Assembly (NCBI RefSeq): GCF_037176765.1
Contig: NC_090024.1
Coordinates: 248,945,953 to 249,009,952, forward strand
Source: Anolis sagrei
Lineage: Eukaryota > Chordata > Lepidosauria > Squamata > Anolidae
Reading direction: 5' to 3'
DNA: 64,000 nucleotides
The translations under genes were made by a program, and so were the position numbers. Under the pieces are notes generated by a model. The model was not told where the DNA came from. It searched no databases and worked only from the letters and a program-made list of their open reading frames with translations. Below are positions 20,614-30,578 of this stretch, one piece after another; position 1 is the stretch's first letter, and the number at the start of each line of letters is the position of its first letter.

Positions 20614-21480
20614 GCAGGAGCGCAGCTTGGACTACAAGCCCCACAAGCCTCACCAAGGGTGAGGCCAAGCTTTCAGGCAAAGCTCCAGGCACATCAACAC
20701 CCACCCCGCCCCCCGTGGGACAAGTATGTCTGGATAAGTGGTACCACGAAGATCTGTATCACGAAGAAATGCTCACACGTATGGCTGAGAAAGACCCAGG
20801 CCTGTTTGGTTGCCATCGATGCAAGGAGAAGGATGCTGCAAGTGGCTTCCAACTGACACCAGAGCTCTTGGGTGGCCCCGTTCCTCCTCCTCAGGTGAGT
20901 CCAAGGCAGCACAGGACAAAGTTTGTTCTAGAAGTCTTGGGTAGTCTTTGCATTTCCTTCTCTGGTTCATTAAAGCAGTTTGAACTGGTCTGGCTGGGTT
21001 CCCGGCATGGGGTCTCCACTCCTCTTCCCTGCTGGACTTCTGATCTGGGAAGGGAGCCAGGTGGGGGGCAACAGGCATCCTCATATTTTACATCTGGGCC
21101 CAAAATGGGGTCCTTCACCAAGCTGGTGAAGCTGCCTTGTGTCATGGGATGTCCTTCTTCTCATTCTCCTCAGGTGAAAAGCCTCACAAGTGTTGGGATA
21201 CGGCAGAGATATCAGCCAGGGTTTCAGCCGGATCAAGCCCGGTCGGAAACATACTCTGTGCCAAAGACTTGGAGAGAAAGGTGAATTTGCAGAGACAACA
21301 GGAGACAACAGCACCAGGAGTGAGAGCCAGGTGGGATCCGAGGAAAGCAAGAGAACCACGACTACGCCAAGGCAGCGTTTGGCCTTCTTCTTCTTCTTCC
21401 TGATGGGTTGCCCAATGCCCAATGTTCCTCTCCTCAACTGCCTGGATGTTGGATCCACTTCTGGCTAGATTTGAACTCAA
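20614..21480 (+). other. Low-repeat island with open frames, unresolved
   Basis: One of the few stretches between 13.5 and 30 kb without a recognisable repeat. A plus frame runs open from the microsatellite to 21284 (CLDKWYHEDLYHEEMLTRMA, FGCHRCKEKD), and another frame shows GEKPHKC, reminiscent of a zinc-finger linker but without the spaced Cys/His that should follow. No convincing splice pattern. I do not call a gene. Confidence 0.3.
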
Positions 21481-21659
21481 CAGGAAATCACAGCATTGAC
21501 CAGTCGTGAACAGAACTGAACCCAAAACATCTTGAGATGAGAGTAGAAGGCCATGCTTGAAGGAAGGCAGGCTGAACCGCCCTCTTTTTTTCTGCTTTTT
21601 TATACTTCCCACCAGTTTGAAATCCCAAAGACTTGAGATGTGTGTTCAGTTGTGGCAAA

Positions 21660-22450
21660 AGTCTGACTGTTCAATCCCCCTCCCTCCCACCCTTTCCCCT
21701 CCCCCCTCCCCCCTCCCCTCCCCTCCCTCCCCCTCCCTCCCTCCCCTCCCCTTCCTTCTCCCCTCCCCACACCTGACACACCACACACATCACACAGAAC
21801 ACTTCATCACACAGAACACACACATCAGGTCATACATAATACACATGCCTCATACACCAGACAAACCACACACATCACACATCACACATCATACTCCACA
21901 CACGTCACACAACATGCTATATTCCTGCTTCTTGGCGGAATGGGGTTGGACTGGATGGCCCATGAGGCCTCTTCCAACTCTTTGATCCTATGATTCTATG
22001 AACACGCCCATTTCATATCACCCATTTCATATCATATGCAACACACAGAATACGAACATCGCACAGAACACATACCACACGCATAGTACACACAGTTCAT
22101 ACACCACACAAATTGTTCACATTATACTGCACACACATCACATACACCATGCACATCTCACACACGTTGCCCATCTCAGATCACCCATCACTCTTTTCTC
22201 CCTTTTTCTTTTTATATTTTGCTTTTTTCTGGTTTTTTCCCTCTCTTTTACCTTTTTCTTCTCACACACTCTACACATCTCACATACCTCACATTCTCAC
22301 TCACCTGCCTCCTTTCCCTCCTTTCTGTCTCTTCTCCCTCCTTTCATCTCTCTCCTCTCCCTCTTCCCTTTGCCCTTCTCTCTTCACTTTTTCTTTCCTC
22401 CTTCTCCTTTGGCCTTCTCCTTTCTTTTCTCAGGCCCCTCTCACGCCTCC
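21660..22450. repeat. CT-rich and CA-rich simple sequence
   Basis: Polypyrimidine (CCCTC)-type tract at 21675-21765, degenerate CACACAT/CACAT repeats to about 22190, then CTTT/CTCC-rich sequence to 22450. A CR1 tail (21912-22005, plus) is inserted within it. Confidence 0.8.
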
Positions 22451-22699
22451 GTCTACCTCTTCTTCACCTCAGTTTCATACTTTGATCCGATTCTCGCCTA
22501 GGTCGTAAGAGTTGGTAGATTTCACTTTCTTGTTCCAAATTCTTTTCCCAATCCGTCATTCATGTAGTGTGTCCAATATTTGCTGCTCACTTTGTGAAGC
22601 AATCTTCGATTGTTTGGGTTCACTGTCTCTCTTTGTCTCTGAGCCCCCTTTCCCACCCTCGATCTCTCCTCTGTACCGCTTCCACGGTGGGTATTCAGA

Positions 22700-23075
22700 G
22701 GTTTTTTAAAAAATGAAATCTGCTTTTCTACTTTCCCCAAATTCTTATCAAGGAGGATCTTACAAATCGGTATATTATTATATACCGATTTTATGGCATT
22801 TATGAAGTAGTGCCCCATATTGAATTCTTGCATGAGTTAGATGAAGGACTTCCAATTTATGTTGTTGAAGGCCTTCTCCGCATCTAGCGCTAAGAACGCA
22901 CATTCTTCATCGTTCTTTTCATGATAATGTTTAGCATGGTTCTGACATTATCGTTCATTCTTCATTACGGGAGGAAGCCCCATTCTTCTCCCTTTATCCA
23001 TTAGAAAGTGCTTTAGTCTTTCTACCAAGATATTAGCAATAATTTATCATCAATATTCAATACTGAAATTGAGCG
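22700..23075 (-). repeat. L1 LINE ORF2 fragment
   Basis: Minus-strand frames show LALDAEKAFNNINW followed by FINAIKSVYNNIPICKILL, the palm-region signature of L1 reverse transcriptase. It is broken by stops and truncated on both sides; it is the only L1 piece seen. Confidence 0.65.
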
Positions 23076-23099
23076 GTAGGTTTCTTTACATCCATCTTC

Positions 23100-23346
23100 T
23101 CCTTTGTTTTCTCTTTCTGTTTCTCTTTCTGTTTCTCTTTTTCCGTATCCTTTGCTTTCTATTTTTCTTTTTCTCTTTCCTTTCTTTCTTTCTTTCTTTC
23201 CCTCCCCTTCCCCCTCCCCTCCCCTCCCCTCCCCTCCCTTCCCCCTCCCCTCCCCCTCCCCCTCCCCTCCCCTTCCCCTTCCCCTTCCCCTTCCCCTTCC
23301 CCTTCCCCTTCCCCTTCCCCTTCCCCTTCCCCTTCCCCTTCCCTTT
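23100..23346. repeat. Polypyrimidine tract ending in (CCCCTT)n
   Basis: TTTCTC-type text, then CCCCTCC blocks, then about a dozen CCCCTT hexamers (about 23268-23343). An almost pure pyrimidine strand for about 190 bases. Confidence 0.9.
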
Positions 23347-23794
23347 TCCTGCCACTCTTCCGCTGCCTACTTGCAGAATTCAAGTTATAGATTCTTCTTC
23401 GAAGAAATTGAAGAGCAGCTGAAAAGGAAGAGACTAAAAACAAAGAAATAAACTGAGTATTTTGCTCTTAAGAACTGATGTTGTGTGATGTTGTGTCAAA
23501 ATGGGAGCAACCCGTGCACAGAAACAGACCTTCCTTCTGCAATGGTGGTTGGTGCTTGAAGTGTGGAGGGATGGGTATGTTGTTTTTGTGACGTCTGTTG
23601 GGGAATTCATTTCCTTTTATTGTGCAATGTACAGTGACAATAAAGTCATTCTATCATTCTAAATACTATTGTGTGCAGATATGCAAATATAGGCATTCAA
23701 AAAAGGGTTTTTGGATCAGGGAAACTCGGCCTTGAACAAACTAACACTGTCATCTTTTTGTTTGTTTTTTAACTATTTAAACTATTATTTTAAT

Positions 23795-24605
23795 TTATGT
23801 CGAAGGCTTTCATGGCTGGAATCACTAGTTTCTTGTGGGTTTTTTCGGGCTATAGAGCCATGTTCTAGAGGCATTTCTCCTGACGTTTTGCCTGCATCTA
23901 TGGCAAGCTGCGTTTGGTGGTCCCTATGTAGACTTGTCCACAGCTGCATGGTATACAATGGTAGACTCCTGCAGAGGTGAGAGGACAAGCAGCTGAGGAC
24001 AAGTCTACATAGGGACCACCAAATGCAGCCTTGCCCAGACATGCATCAAGGAACATGAACGGCACTGCAGACTACTCCAACCAGAGAAGTCAGCCATAGC
24101 AGAGCACCTGAGGAACCAACCTGGACACAGCATATTATTTGAGAACACAGAAATGCTGGACCACAACAACAACCACCATGTCAGGCTACACAGAGAAGCC
24201 ATTGACATCCACAAGAAGCATGTGGACAATTTCAACAGAAAGGAGGAAACTATGAAAAGGAACAAAATCTGGCTACCAGTATTAAAAAACTCTAAAATTA
24301 TAACAGCTAAACAACAGAGAGGAAACAACCAGGCACAGATTAACACCTCCCAGCAACAGATTTTCCCAGGCTCAGGCAGGCCTTCAAATGCTAATGAAGG
24401 TGATCAGCTAAACATTCACACCTAGCTCCAGCAAGGAAGAGTTCTTTGCCCCACCCCAGCCATTCCACAGATACATGAACCCATTGTCCTAATTCCAACA
24501 GACCTCACTACCTCTGAGGATGCTTGCCATAGATGCAGGCGAAACGTCAGGAGAAATGCCTCTAGAACATGGCTCTATAGCCCGAAAAAACCCACAAGAA
24601 ACTAT
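23795..24605. mobile_element. Penelope-like element, head-to-head copies
   Basis: Minus-oriented 3' terminal repeat at about 23795-23985 meets a plus-oriented partial element ([32 protein letters not shown]) ending in the same terminal repeat at 24605. Degraded. Confidence 0.78.
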
Positions 24606-25325
24606 TATTTTAATTATATTTGCAAATTGCTTGTTGGTTTCATTCTGCAGTTGGCATCTAGCAGAAATTGACCACGGAGTCACACTTAGGTGAAGTAGAG
24701 ATTCCTAGAGAGGTGACTTTGTTCAACCCCCCCCCCCCTTTTGTTTAAGGGGGCTCCTGTGCCCCTCACCCCAGCGAATGAGGAGGGTTGGCAGTGTTGA
24801 CCCATTGAATGAATGTTGCTCTGGTTTCCCTTTGCAAGCTGCCGTGAGTTTCAGTTTTGTGGCCAATGCTGGGGTAGGAATCAAGGTAATGCTGCTAATT
24901 AATCCTGTTAAGTGCTGACGAATGCCAGCTGATCTGCACAAGGTCTTGAGTAGGTGGCACAAGTATGCAGAAGAAGACTCTTTCTTGACCAGGTCGTGAC
25001 TGGAGGCAAGAAAGAGGCCACTTCCTCCTCCGCTCTCACCTGCCATCGCACCAGGCGGATTGAGCAAGATTGGGCAGGAAGAAGAAGCTGGCACCGGGCA
25101 CAAGGCCAGCTGGGTGCCAGAGAGGTTGCCTTGCCACCTGCGCATGACTCGGCTGCTGCCGCTGCCACCACCACCAGTGGTGGTAATGGGAGGAGATGGT
25201 ACAACCTGCAACCAAAGCCATTTGCTGTCCTGTGGCTTTGGGGTCACTCAGGGGTAGAAACTGGGAGACCTGACCGCCCCCTCTGATAGGGAAGCGACAG
25301 AATTATAGGGATGGAAGAGACAACA
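24606..25325. other. Unassigned stretch
   Basis: C run at 24727-24739, otherwise mixed sequence with open frames on both strands around 24950-25280. No domain, splice pattern or repeat family recognised. Confidence 0.4.
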
Positions 25326-25329
25326 CCCC

Positions 25330-26470
25330 TTTTCATAGAATCACAGAATCAAAGAGTTGGAAGAGACCTCCTGGGCCATCCTCCAGTCCACCCCCATTCT
25401 GCCAAGAAGCAGGGATATTGCATTCAAATCACCCCTGGCAGATGGCCACCCAGCCTCTGTTTCAAAGCTTCCAAAGAAGGAGCCTCCACCACACTCCGGG
25501 GCAGAGAGTTCCACTGCTGAACGGCTCTCCCAGGAGCTATCCAAGGTCCTCAATCAATGAGAGAGCTAGCCTTCAGGACCTTGGATAGTTTCTTTAAAAC
25601 CTGGAGTACATTAAAGCCTGGAATAGATTTAACTTATAGAATCATAGAATGCTGGAGTTGGAAGAGACCTCCTGGGCCATCATCCAGCCCAACCCCATTC
25701 TGCCAAGAAGCAGGAATATTGCATTCAAAGCACCCCTGACAGATGGCCATCCAGCCTCTGCTTAAAAGCTTCCAAAGAAGGAGCCTCCACCACACTCCCT
25801 CCGGGGCAGAGAGTTCCACTGCTGAACGGCTCTCACAGTCAGGAAGTTCTTCCTCATGTTCAGATGGAATCTCCTCTCTTGTCGTTTGAAGCCATGGCTC
25901 CATTGCGTCCTAGTCTCCAGGGAAGCAGAAAGGAAGCTTGCTCCCTCCTCCTCCCTGTGGCTTCCTCTCACATGCAATACAACACAATCAAAGCACTCCC
26001 AACAGATGGCCATCTAGCCTCTGCCTTAGAATCATAGAATCAAAGAGTTGGAAGAGACCTCTTGGGCTATCCAGTCCAACCCCATTCTGCCAAGAAGCAG
26101 GAATATTGCATTCAAATCACCCCTGACAAATGGCCATCCAGCCTCTGCTTAAAAGCCTTAAAAGACCTACATCCCTTCCCTGGAGACTAGGACGCAATGG
26201 AAGAATGGCTTCAAACTCCCAAGAGAGGATATTCCATCTGAACATCAGGAAGAACTTCCTGACTGTGAGAGCCGTTCAGCAGTGGAACTCTCTGCCCTGG
26301 AGGGAGTGTGGTGGAGGCTCCTTCTTTGGAAGCTTTGAAACAGAGGCTGGATGGCCCTCTGTCAGGGGTGCTTTGAATGCAATATTCCTGCTTCTTGGCA
26401 GAATGGGGTTGGACTGGAGGATGGCCCAGGAGGTCTCTTCCAACTCTTTGATTCGATGATTCTATGATCC
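25330..26470. repeat. Cluster of CR1 fragments, last pair head to head
   Basis: Minus copies at 25334-25560, 25635-25985 and 26030-26160, then a plus copy 26175-26470. The last two meet head to head, forming a hairpin-like arrangement. Confidence 0.85.
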
Positions 26471-26559
26471 AGAGAAGGAGTCTGCCCCTGATTCCCAGGA
26501 AGCAGCAGCAGATTCCACCGTCAAATAAGTCTTGCCATCCTCCTAAGGCTGATCTCCTT

Positions 26560-27250
26560 TCCTAGAGTTCGAATCCGTTGCTCCATGTCCCCCTCCGCAA
26601 TGGCCTCCCTTCGCATCTTCCAGCATGGCTTCCTTTGGTGTCCCTCTCCAGCTTTTCTCCCCCAGGCTGAGCAGTGCGCACCCCCTTTCGTGGCCTCAGC
26701 TGCTCCTCAAAGACTGCCTGCCCTTTGGCCCCTTTGGTGGCCCTTCTCTGGACCCCTTCCATCTTGTCCATCTCCTCCTTGATGTGCTTTACCCTGGACA
26801 CTGGGTGATTATTCCAGGTGAAAAGATCTGACCAAAGCAGAAGAAGAAGAAGAAGGGGGCACCAAGACCTCCCTCGATCTGGAGACTAGGCACCGAATGC
26901 AGCCTTGAATTGCATTGGCGTTTGAGTAGCTGCATCACACAGTTCTTGAGGCCCCTTGGGCTGTTCCCATGTGGACTGATACTGAGACACCCCCCCCCCC
27001 CCAAGTGCTGAGGTTTGGGAATGACCTATAGTTACCCTGGTCGACTTTGGAAGCCGGAAAAAGACCCCCGGCTGAGCAAGGCTGTCAGCCCCTCCTCGCA
27101 TTCTCACTCCTGATGAATCCAAAGGAAGGCGAACCCAACCCCCAGCACAAATTAGAGATAGAGTCGTAGCATTGGAAAAGACCTCAAGGGCCATCCAGTC
27201 CAACCCTCTGCCAAGAAACAGGGAAAATGGGAGTGCAGATACACAGGTAT
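26560..27250 (-). repeat. Old diverged CR1 pieces
   Basis: Reverse strand shows KMEGVQRRATKGAKGQ, recognisably the CR1 motif MECVQRRATKMIKGLENK but strongly diverged. A second old tail lies at 27155-27215. A (GAA)n run is at 26838-26853. Confidence 0.55.
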
Positions 27251-27359
27251 GTGCTGGCAGCCTCCAAATCCCATGTTCCTGGCTTGGAAAGTGACGAAGC
27301 CCTTCATCCCAGAGTAACAACCCAGGAGATCTTTGCCACGAAATATGTAGCCAACATTA

Positions 27360-27665
27360 TTTGCAAATGTGAGTAGATCAATAGGTACTGCCTTGGTGGG
27401 AAAGGAGAAAAGATGCTCCATGCAGTCACAATGGCCAGACGACCAGGAGGTGTCTACGGACAACGCAGGCTCCTTGGTGTGGAGATGGAGATGAGCGCTG
27501 CCTCCAGAGCCGGAAATGAAAGGAGAAGCCTTTGCCTTGGTCTGTGTCTTTGTGTGGCATTGTATGTCATTGTAATGTCTGCCTGTGTCTCTTTATATGT
27601 TGTAATCCACTCTGACTCCCCTCGGAGGGAAGGATGGAATATAAATATGTTGTTGTTGTTGTTGT
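27360..27665 (+). repeat. SINE fragment with LINE-like tail
   Basis: GTGAGTAGATCAATAGGTAC and GGTGTCTACGGACAACGC match the SINE at 33828. It then runs into a tail ending ATATAAATATGTTGTTG with (GTT)n. Confidence 0.65.
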
Positions 27666-28415
27666 TTCTCCTAAAGTAATCGCTTTCTATGTGAATGAGC
27701 TCCCGGGGCAGAAAGGGGTGGCGTGATACAGAAGGCAGGCTCAAGAATCCTTCCAATACAAAGCATAATTAAGTTTCCAACATACTGCACATCGATCACA
27801 AACTATAATGTCGTTTGAACCCATAAGACTGAGGATCGTACGAATCCCAGCCGTGTCTATTCTTTCAAATGTCTATAAAATGGCCACGTCCGTAACTGTG
27901 GGTCGTGCCAGCTTTGGGGATTCTTCCCTTGACATCCTTCTTGGGTCGATGGGTCAATAGACGATCTCTCGAACTCTGCATATCTATCAGATTGGTCATC
28001 GGAGCTTGGCACGAGGGGCTCAAAACCCCCCCCCCCCCAGATCTATGCGCCTATGCATTTCCTTTCTCCCTGTTGAGATGCATGTGGTTAGTTTGGGCCA
28101 TCCTTTGGTAACTGGATCACATCATTTGCCCCAAAGAGAAAATTATCTCTGTATATGAGGCGCCTTGTGTTTGCTGACTATGACAGGTCGACCCTTCCTG
28201 TTCCAAAAGGCTTGGCATCAGAGGCTTTTCAGATTTCCCTCTTTTTGACCACCTGTATTTGCACATTCATAGCGGATGAGGCATGAGGAGGGGTCACTCC
28301 ACGTCCAGTGGACACTGAGATTTCCCAAGGAGATTTTCTCCCACCACTTTCGGAAACTGAGTGGGAGAAAGAAGGGGGAGAGGCTGGTCCAAGTACCCGA
28401 TGATGTGCACTAAAT
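27666..28415. other. Unassigned stretch
   Basis: No repeat family or gene recognised; one C run at 28026-28038. Confidence 0.4.
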
Positions 28416-28479
28416 CAGGCCTGGGCAAACTTGGCCCCTGCAGGTGTTTTGGACTCCAACTCCCACAATTCCTAACAGG

Positions 28480-29080
28480 CCCTTTCCTCCCCCCCCCCCC
28501 CCCAGCCGCTTACTAAGATCTTCCGGAGGGGCCCTGCTCTCGGTCCCACCACCTTCGCAATCGCGTTTGATGGAAACAAGGGACAGGGCCTTCTCGGTGG
28601 TGGCTCCTCGGCTTTGGAATTCCCTCCCACAAGAGATTAGATCTGCTCCTTCCCTCCTGACCTTTAGGAAACTAACAAAAACCTGGCTTTGGAATATGGC
28701 ATTTGAGGATTGAGTCAATAACCCTCGTCCACATGGAAGGATGAGGGTGAATTGTGATTGTATTGACGACTTGGCTTGTGTAATGTGATGATGATGTTTT
28801 TATTGTACTTATATTTTAATGTGACTGGACTGAAGTGACCGGACTGACCTTGAAGGAGCTGGGGGTGGTGACGGCCGACAGGGAGCTCTGGCATGGGCTG
28901 GTCCATGGGATCACGAAGAGTCGGAGACGACTGAACGAATGAACAACAATATTTTAATGTGTAATGATGATGCACTGTGCTGTTTTGTATATTGCTGTAT
29001 ATGAACACATGTTGTGGACCGGCCTGAGTCCCTCCTTGGAGGTGAGAATATAAAACTTCTAAATAAAATTAATTAATTAA
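28480..29080 (+). repeat. L2-type LINE 3' end
   Basis: Codes [40 protein letters not shown] to WNMAFED and stop, then a 3' UTR ending (TTAA)n. It contains a Bov-B insertion at 28824-28950. Confidence 0.8.
28824..28950 (+). repeat. Bov-B (RTE) 3' end with 11-bp TSD
   Basis: Codes the Bov-B ORF2 end (LTLKELGVVTADRELWHGLV) and ends GAATGAACAACA. Flanked by ATTTTAATGTG at 28813-28823 and 28951-28961, a perfect target duplication inside the L2 3' UTR. Confidence 0.9.
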
Positions 29081-29256
29081 TTAATCCCCAAACACCTGAA
29101 GGGAGGGCCGAAGTTGGCCCGTGCCTGGCCTAAGGGAAGCGGCTCCCATGTAATGCAATGATATTTCAAAGCATGGAACAATGTGGTCGGATTAATGGGA
29201 ACGGCCCAACGCAAGAAGTGTTTCCAAACCTCCTTCCCCAGTTCCCTCTCCCTCCT

Positions 29257-30052
29257 AGAATCATAGAATCCTAGAATCAAAGAGTTGGAAGAGACCTCCT
29301 GGGCCATCATCCAGTCCAACCCCATTCTGCCAAGAAGCAGGAATATTGCATTCAAAGCACCCCTGACAGATGGCCATCCAGCCTCTGTTGAAAAGCTTCC
29401 AAAGAAGGAGCCTCCACCACACTCCCTCCGGGGAAGGCAGAGAGTTCCACTGCTGAACGGCTCTCACAGTCAGGAAGTTCTTCCTCATGTTCAGGTGGAA
29501 TCTCCTCTCTTGTAGTTTGAAGCCATTGCCCCATTGCGTCCTAACCTCCAGGGAAGCAGAAAGGAAGCTTGCTCCCTCCTCCTCCCTGTGGCTTCCTCTC
29601 ACATATTTATACATGGCTATCATATCTCCTCTCGGCCTTCTTCAGGCTAAACATGCCCAGTTCCCTAAGCCGCTCCTCATAGGGCTTGTTCTCCAGACCC
29701 TTGATCATTTTAGTCGCCCTCCTCTGGACACATTCCAGCTTGTCAATGTCTCTCTTGAATGGTGGTGCCCAGAATTGGACACCATATTCCAGGTAAAGTG
29801 GTCTAACCAAAGCAGAATAGAGCATGGGGAGCATGACTTCCTTAGATCTAGACACTAGGCTCCTCTTGATGCAGGCCAAAATCCCATTGGCTTTTTTTGC
29901 CGCCACATCACATTCCTGGCTCATGTTCTCCTTCCTCCCCACGAGGACTCCAAGATCTTTTTCACGCGTCCTGCTCTCGAGCCAGGCCTCATCGTCCCCC
30001 ATTCTGTCTCTTTGCATTTCATTTTTTCTGCCAAAGTGGAGTCTCTTGCATT
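29257..30052 (-). repeat. CR1 LINE flanked by a 76-bp direct repeat
   Basis: Minus-oriented CR1 running from its tail at 29257 through [18 protein letters not shown] and [18 protein letters not shown] to about 30052. The flanks 29181-29256 and 30053-30128 are 76-base copies of one another with about three differences. Confidence 0.92.
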
Positions 30053-30128
30053 ATGTGGTCGGATTAATGGGAACGGTCCAACGCACGAAGTGTTTCCAAA
30101 GCTCCTTCCCCAGTTCCCTCTCCCTCCT

Positions 30129-30440
30129 GTCACCCATCATGAAATACGACCGTGTTCCTATTCTGTCACTCTGAACCTCAGTCATTGTAATAATGCCTGT
30201 TGTCAAAATGCCAGGCTTTCATAAAAGGAGGCTTGGCTTTGAGGGGTGTCTCTCTCCCGCATTGCACCCAGCCTCTCTGCTAATACACTGTCTAGGCACA
30301 ATAAGGGCATTGATGGATGGAGATTGGTGGAGTAAAGGTGCGGACACTCAGTCATTGACACAGGTAATCCCAGGTGGATTATGGAGGGAGGCACCTCTCC
30401 CACAGTTACTTCCACCCCTCCCAGGCAGAGTCCACCCAGG
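30129..30440. other. Low-repeat DNA upstream of acidic gene 1
   Basis: No repeat recognised between the CR1 flank and the first exon; probable proximal regulatory region. Confidence 0.4.
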
Positions 30441-30445
30441 GACCG

Positions 30446-30453
30446 TTTATATA
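30446..30453 (+). promoter_or_regulatory. TATA box of acidic gene 1
   Basis: TTTATATA lies 57 bases before the start codon, which would place transcription start near 30475-30485 and give a very short 5' UTR. Confidence 0.55.
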
Positions 30454-30502
30454 CCAGCATGGCTTGGCCCTTTCCTGGCATGGACGGGGCATCAACGCCG
30501 CC

Positions 30503-30578
30503 ATGATCCCCTCTCGCTTTGGGCTCCTGATGGGCTCTTTCGTCCTCTGGAACGGACTTCTGGCCGCACCCCACGCCC
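30503..30578 (+). CDS. Acidic gene 1, exon 1 (signal peptide)
   Basis: 25 codons plus one base, donor C|GTGAGTAGC. Leu/Phe-rich core followed by LLAAPHA. A short upstream frame (30480-30506) ends in a TGA that overlaps the ATG, as ATGA. Confidence 0.78.

Larger units (their letters stand above)
28416..29127. mobile_element. Foldback MITE split by an L2 insertion
   Basis: Left arm CAGGCCTGGGCAAACTTGGC (28416 on) and right arm ending GCCCGTGCCTG (29127) are the two halves of the foldback family, separated by about 600 bases of L2. Confidence 0.65.

Noticed and set aside
23086-23443. Open frames of repeated Gly-Lys or Pro-Phe dipeptides
   Set aside because: Direct translation of the (CCCCTT)n tract; no start context or splice signals.
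24723-25286. 174- and 110-codon frames on opposite strands
   Set aside because: GC-rich overlap of open frames with no domain, no splice context and no conservation evidence visible from the sequence.
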